Assembly: GCA_903813345.2 (NCBI GenBank)
Contig: CAIIXF020000009.1
Location: forward strand, 12,270,030-12,334,029
DNA: 64,000 bases
Direction of reading: 5' to 3'
DNA from: Owenia fusiformis
Taxonomy: Eukaryota > Annelida > Polychaeta > Sabellida > Oweniidae
This document shows positions 58,334-64,000 of this stretch, piece after piece; the stretch's first letter is position 1, and every line of letters begins with the position of its first letter. A program made the translations under genes and the position numbers. The notes under the pieces were generated by a model. It made no database searches and was not told the origin of the DNA. It saw only the letters and a program-made list of their open reading frames with translations.

Positions 58334-58722
58334 CTGTGAAAATATTTTAGTTTAAAAATATAAAAATACCGATACCACTCAGAACAGTTCTGTGGAAGAC
58401 AAATTAGTGTTATCGAGCATAGTTATTAACAACAAATTGGTAAGCGCTATTCTAGCTTAATTTATACGCAAAATAAAATGACTTTAGAAAATAGAAAAGG
58501 CCAAAACATTTTGATAACATTGGGGTAAGACTACAAAATAAGGAAACGTGGTTCAACTTAATTTCGCAGGAGCATGCGTATTGCCCATTTGCTGGCCATT
58601 TTTTAGAACATGCTAAAAATGGCTACCACCTCTCTTCAGATTTACTCCCTTCGTAAGAAGTTGTTGACAACACGTGTCCATTCATTGCTGGTACGGTTCT
58701 TATCTTGTATGTTATCTGTAGT
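58334..58722. other. Upstream of the first identified venus-flytrap exon
   Basis: The exon at 58176-58333 begins inside a codon, so at least one exon encoding the N-terminus must lie to the right. No signal-peptide-like exon could be recognised here or up to 59.2 kb. Confidence 0.4.
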
Positions 58723-58935
58723 CTAGGATTTTTGGCACACACATCTAATTATAAAAACCTTGGGGGAGGTCAGGTCTGGGGATTGGGATGCCCAGTCGTT
58801 ACCTGTCCTACGGTTGATGAACCGATCTTTAAAGTGGTTTGCAGCCACCATTGTTAGGTGAGTTGCATTTTGGGCACACCCTGCATTACCACCAACTCGC
58901 GCCCGCGAGAATGAAATAAATCCAATAAACAACAT
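58723..58935 (-). pseudogene. Mariner-like transposase fragment
   Basis: A 70-codon minus-strand frame contains QNATH, a basic RFINRRTGND segment and WASQSPDLTSP. These resemble the catalytic QDGAxxH and WPxxSPDLxP landmarks of mariner-type transposases in the right order and spacing. The acidic residue expected after Q is Asn here, and the frame has no continuation, so it is a dead remnant. Confidence 0.55.
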
Positions 58936-59264
58936 CTATATTTTTGCTTCAGCACTTAGAATTAAACGTGATACTTTAAACATCATGGTTCTGTGTCATC
59001 AGCATGTCGTAAGTAAACTCAATGTGGGCAATAAAAATGCGACACTCACATATATCATATTTCAAAGGAATATAGTAAAACCAAATTTCATGTTAAGTAG
59101 CCAATAAAAAGTTTCAACATTTTAAAAAATGTCAGTTGATGCATGTTTTTATTATTTTGCGTGACTCAAAAACTATGGCGCATCTTCGTCAAAACAGGGG
59201 TAGAAATTTTAAAGAACTTGTGAATGTCTATAATTTTAGGTAAATTTCATTATCTTATACAATC

Positions 59265-59528
59265 CATTTATTAGACTCCAGATTGAAAATCTGGAGTCTA
59301 TTGCTTTTGCCTGTTTTCTTATTAGACTCCAGATGAAAATCTGGAGTCTATTGCTTTTGCCAGTTTTCTTTATTAGACTCCAGATTGAAAATCTGGAGTC
59401 TATTGCTTTTGCCAGTTTTCTTATTAGACTCCAGATGTCAATCTGGAGTCTATTGTTTTTGCCAGTATTCTTATTATTAGACTCCAGATGTCAATCTGGA
59501 GTCTATTGTTTTTGCCAGTATTCTTATT
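59265..59528. repeat. Five-copy palindromic head repeat
   Basis: The palindrome AGACTCCAGAT..ATCTGGAGTCT, followed by TATTG(C/T)TTTTGCC(A/T)GT and TCTTATTA, repeats five times at about 50-bp spacing. Spacer variants are TTGAAA, GAAA and GTCA. It is directly joined to the long tandem array on its right. Confidence 0.9.
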
Positions 59529-62500
59529 ATTCTTCTTCTTCTTATTATTCTGTAGCCGTTTTTTCAATAACTATAAGGTATCCAGTAGACCATTATACAG
59601 TTAATTTAGGTTAAGTATCTAGTTGGTGGGAAATTGGGTCAAATTTTTATCTAGGTCAAAGGTCAAGAACTAGGTCAAATCCAGTACTTTGTCACTTTTT
59701 TCAATTTTCTCAGTCGTCCTTCAATATTTTCGATCCAGGTTTTTTTCATTGTGTTCCTCATAAAAAAGTAGGAAAGCTAGGGTCGATTTAGTTTTTTGAT
59801 ATCTCAAACCGATTTTGAGATATGGCGTCCAGAAAGTAGGTCACACCAAAACGTGCTCCAAATTCAATGTATGAGTTATGAATTAGGGGTAGAATTTTGT
59901 CAGGAATCCGAATCTACAAATCAAATTTCGATCCGACTTCTAGTTCGAAAGTTATGGCGTTTTGAAAACTCAAAAATCGCTAAATTTTGTGCCCATGTTA
60001 AGTCAATGGGAAAAAAAGATTTTTTTGAAGTGAAAAATACGAAATATAGACTGAGTTCAGCTAAATTTAATGAAAGCCTTCAAAAGAAGGGGACCTCAAA
60101 AGCCATCTAGCTTCAGAATTTGGACACCAAAATTCCTAGGTCAAAATCTAGGTCAAATTCAAAGGTTTTCCTTATTTTTGCGATTCTGACACTACACTTC
60201 AATTATATTCTTCGAAATTGTGTTTACATGTAGCCAAGAGTGTGCTTATAGTGATAGCCTTTTGCCGTCAGAAAGTATTTTGACCCACTTTTGAGATATG
60301 GTGTCCGAAAAGTAGGTCAAAATAAAAAAAATCCAAATTTAACGTATGAGTTATGAATTAGGGGAAGAATTTTGTCAGGAATCCGAATCTGCAAACCAAT
60401 TTTCGATCCGACTTCCGGTTCCGAAGTTAAGGCGTGTCCAAAAAGTAGGTCAAAATAAAAATTCGCCAAATTTAACGTATGAGTTATGAATAAGGGGTAG
60501 AATTTTGTCAGGAATCCGAATCTTTAAATCAAATTTAGATCCGACTTCCGGTTCAGAAGTTATGGCGTTTTGAAATTTCGGAAAATCGATCTGATGGTAT
60601 CCTGATAGAAAGTCAAGAGTAGAGAAGAAAATATTGAAAAATTCATCCATCCTTCCTATCTGATCCTATCTTATCCTATCCTTCCTATCTATCCTTCGTT
60701 CGTATCCTTTCTTTCCTATCCTTCCTATCCTCTCCTATCATATCCTTTCTTCCTATTCTGTTCTATCCTATCCTTCTTTCTTATTCTATCCTATCGTTCC
60801 TTCCCATTCTATCCTATCCTATCCTACCTTCCAATTTTATCCATCCATCTTATTCTGGATGACTCAGCTTATTCTGGATGACTCGGCTTATTTTAGATGA
60901 CTGGGCTTAAAAAAGTCTAGATCTGGAGTCTGAAATTGAACTTCGTTCAATTTCCAAAGTCTAGTTATTCTTCTTATTCTTATTATTCTTTTTGAGTTTT
61001 TTCAATAACTATAAGGTATCCAGTAAATACCATAATACAGTTCATTTAGGTTTAGTATCTAGTTGGTGGGAAATTGGGTCAAATTTTTATCTAGGTCAAA
61101 GGTCAAGAACTAGGTCAAATCCAGTACTTTGTCACTTTTTTCGATTTTCTCGGTCGTCCTTCAATATTTTTGATCCGGGTTTTTTTCATTGTGTTCCTCA
61201 TAAAAAAGTAGAAAATCTAGGGTCGATTTAGTTTCTTGGTATCTCAAACCGATTTCGAGATATCAGTGTCCGAAAACGAGGTCCAAAAAAAAGTTCTCCG
61301 AATCCAATGTCCAGGATATCAATCTTATAGGAGATTTTCTCAGGATTCCGAATCTGAAAACCAAATTTCGATCTGACTCCCGGTTCAGAAGTTATGGCGT
61401 TTTGAAAATTCAAAAATCGCTAAATTTGGTGCCCCATGTTAATTCAATGGGAAAAAATATTTTTTTGAAGTGTAAAATATGAGATTCAGACTAAGCACAG
61501 CTAAACATAATGGAAGCCCATAAAAGAAAGGGACCTCAAAACCTTCTTTTCATAAAAATTTGGACACCAAAATGCCTAGGTCAAAATCTAGGTCAAATTT
61601 CAAAGTTTTTCCTTATTTTTGCGATTCTGACACTACAGATTAATTATATTCTTCGAAATTTTGTATACATGTAGCCAAGAGTGTGCTCATAGTGTTAGCC
61701 TTTTGCCGTCAGAAAGTATTTTGCCCCACTTTTGAGATATGGTGTCCCAAAAGTAGGTCAAACTAAAAAATTCTCCAAATTTAACGTTTGAGTTATGAAT
61801 TAAGTATAGAATTTTCTCAGGCATCCGAATCTGCAAATCAAATTTCGATCCGACTTCTTGTTCGGAAGTTATGACATTTTGAAAGCTCAAAAATCGCTAA
61901 ATTTGGTGTCCCATGTTATGTCAATGGGAAAATTTTTTTGAAGTGTAAAATTCGAGATATAGACTAAGTACAGCTTAAAATAATGAAAGCCTATGAAAAA
62001 AGGGGACCTCGAAGGCTACCTAACTTCAAAATTTGGACACCAAAATCCCTAGGTCAAAATGTATGTCAAATTCATAGTTTTTCCTTATTTTTGCGATTCT
62101 GACACTATGTTTAAATGATTTGCTTTAAAATTTTGTATACAGGTACGAAAGAGTGTGCTAATAGTGTTAGCCTTTTGCCGTCAGAAAGTATTTCGACCCA
62201 CTTTTGAGATATGGTGTCCGAAAAGAAGGTCAAAATAAAAAGTTCTCCAAATTTAACATATGAGTTATGAATTAAGGGTAGAATTTTCTCAGGAATCCGA
62301 GTCTGCAAACCAAATTTTGATCCGACTTCCAATTCGAAAGTTATGGCGTTTTGAAATTTCGAGAAAAATCGATCTGATGGTATCCTGATAGAAAGTCAAG
62401 AGTAGAGAAGAAAATATTGAAAATTGCATCCATCCTTCCTTTGTGAAACTATCGTATCCTTCTTATCTACCTTTCCTTCGTATCCTCTCCTTCCTATCCT

Positions 62501-64000
62501 TCCTATTCTATTCCTTCTTCATATTCTATTCTATCATTCTTTCCTATTCTATCCTATCATTCCTTCCTATTCTAGCCTATCCTTCCTTCCTTTTTCATCC
62601 ATCCATCCATCCATCCATCCATCTTTTTCTGGATGACTCAGCTTATTTTGGATGACTCGGCTTATTCTGGATGACTCGGCTAAAAAAAGTCTAGATCTGG
62701 AGTCTGAAATTGAACTTCGTTCAATTTCCAAAGTCTAGTTATTATTATTCTCTCTTGTCACGTTTTCTCAGTAACTAGAAGACTTGGAGTAAATCTACTT
62801 ACATGGTCAGTTAGGGTATGTCAAATTATCATTTTGTAGGTAGGTCAAATTATCATTTTGTCAATTATCTTTGTCATTTTTCGATATTTTTTCAAAATTT
62901 TTTTTTCAACGTGTAGCCGAGAAAAAGACGATTCGACTGTGAGTAATCAATTTTTTGATTACTTTTACCGATTTTGAGATATTGCGTCCGGAAAGTAGGT
63001 CAAACGAAAAAGTTCTCCGAATTCAACGTATGAGTTATGAAATAAGTGTAAAATTTCCTCAGGAATCCAAATCTGCAAACCAAATTTCAATCTGACTTCC
63101 GGTTCGGAAGCTATAGCGTTTTGAAATTGCTAAATTTGGTGCCCATGTAAAGCCAATGGGAAAAAAGACTTTTTCGAAGTGTAAAATACAAGATATAGAC
63201 TGAGCACAGCTTAACATAATGAATGTCCATAAAAGAAGGGGACCTCAAAAGCTACATAGCTTCAAAATTTGGACACCAAAATGCCTAGGTCAAAATCTAG
63301 GTCAAATTCATAGTTTTTCCTTATTTTTGCGATTCTGGCACTACACTTTTAGGATTTGCTTCAAAATTTTGTATACAGGTAGCAAAGAGTGTGCTAATAG
63401 TGAGAGCCTTTTGCCGTCAGAGAGTATTTTGACCCACTTTTGAGATATGGTGTCCGTAAAGTAGGTCAAAATAAAAATTTCTCATAATTTAACTTATGAG
63501 TTATGAATTAAGGGTAGAATTTTCTCAGGAATCCGAATCTGCAAACTAAATTTCAATCCGACTTTTCGTTGGGAAGTTATGGCGTTTTGAAAGCTCAAAA
63601 ATCGCTAATTTTGGTGCCCCATGTTATGTCAATGAGAAAAAAGATTTTTTTGAAGTGTAAAATACCAGATAAAGACTGAGTACAGCTTAAGATTCTGAAA
63701 GTCTATAAAAGAAGTGGACCTCGAAGGCTATCTAGCTTTAAAATTTGGACACCAAAATCCCTAGGTCAAAATCTAGGTCAAATACATAGTTTTTCCTTAT
63801 TTTTGCGATTCTGGCACTACACTTTTAGGATTTGCTTCAAAATTTTGTATACAGGTAGCAAAGAGTGGGCTAATAGTGTTATCCTTTTGCCGTCAGAGAG
63901 TATTTTGACCCACTTTTGAGATATGGTGTCCGAAATGTAGGTCAAAATAAAAAATTCTCCAAATTTTACATATGAGTTATGAATTAAAAGTAGAATTTTC
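59529..64000. repeat. Higher-order tandem array, about 1.77-kb units with about 470-bp sub-repeats
   Basis: The unit end (GTCTAGATCTGGAGTCTGA, then TTGAACTTCGTTCAATTTCC and AAAGTCTAG) occurs at about 60915-60964 and 62689-62738, giving a period of 1774 bp. Within units a block of about 470 bp recurs (for example at 61620 and 62092, and 63330 and 63803). It carries GCGATTCTG(A/G)CACTAC, GTGTGCTAATAGTG, CTTTTGCCGTCAGA, TATGAGTTATGAATTA and GAAGTTATGGCGTTTTGAAA. Each unit also has a TTCC/TATCC pyrimidine microsatellite (60650-60870, 62420-62640) and GGATGACTCGGCTTA repeats. The third unit is cut by the window edge. Open frames here follow the repeats and have no known family. Confidence 0.9.

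Noticed and set aside
59270-59528. Regular palindromic repeats with spacers, CRISPR-like at first sight
   Set aside because: Spacers are nearly identical to each other, the genome is eukaryotic with introns, and the repeats join a transposon-like array; no cas genes.
59796-63443. Several 60-104-codon frames in the right-hand array
   Set aside because: They recur because the sub-repeats recur, are frequently broken between copies, and resemble no protein family.

Overview
This window is AT-rich nuclear DNA from an animal. It has small exons (about 57-600 bp) with GT-AG introns, long introns and intergenic stretches packed with transposon remnants, and metazoan gene families (DNAJB12/14-type co-chaperone, CYP2-clan cytochrome P450, GABA-B-like venus-flytrap domain). 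The density of small hAT-like, fold-back and tandem-repeat-bearing elements suggests a marine invertebrate, perhaps a bivalve mollusc; that placement is a low-confidence inference. No tRNA, rRNA, CRISPR or prokaryotic-style gene was seen.

Layout. (1) 1.85-2.45 kb, minus: a 200-codon coding exon of an unrecognised low-complexity protein; its other exons were not found. (2) 11.0-22.8 kb, minus: a complete DNAJB12/DNAJB14-like ER-membrane J-protein gene. Ten coding exons were assembled with every splice phase matching, and there are two alternative terminal exons (11387-11505 and 10981-11090). Its introns hold a hAT element with an 8-bp target-site duplication, a non-LTR retrotransposon 3' fragment and two related terminal-inverted-repeat elements. 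(3) 23-34 kb: no gene recognised; many non-autonomous transposons, some nested. (4) 34.3-35.5 kb: tandemly duplicated modules directly upstream of a P450. (5) 35.8-44.7 kb, plus: a complete seven-exon cytochrome P450 (489 aa). A decayed copy of its haem-binding exon lies at 46.2 kb. (6) 48.4-58.3 kb, minus: ten exons of a GABA-B-receptor-like ligand-binding domain. The 7-transmembrane part was not found and the signal-peptide exon is missing or outside the window. (7) 59.3-64.0 kb: a higher-order tandem array of about 1.77-kb units with internal sub-repeats of about 470 bp, running off the right edge.

The three recognised genes have unrelated jobs (ER protein quality control, oxidative metabolism, extracellular ligand binding) and nothing suggests a shared pathway. 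The most notable observations are the alternative last exons of the J-protein gene, the apparently receptor-less venus-flytrap gene, the P450 whose I-helix motif lacks the usual acidic residue, and a fold-back element with a roughly 10-bp sequence rhythm in a P450 intron. All exon joins are manual readings of splice sites and have no transcript support here.
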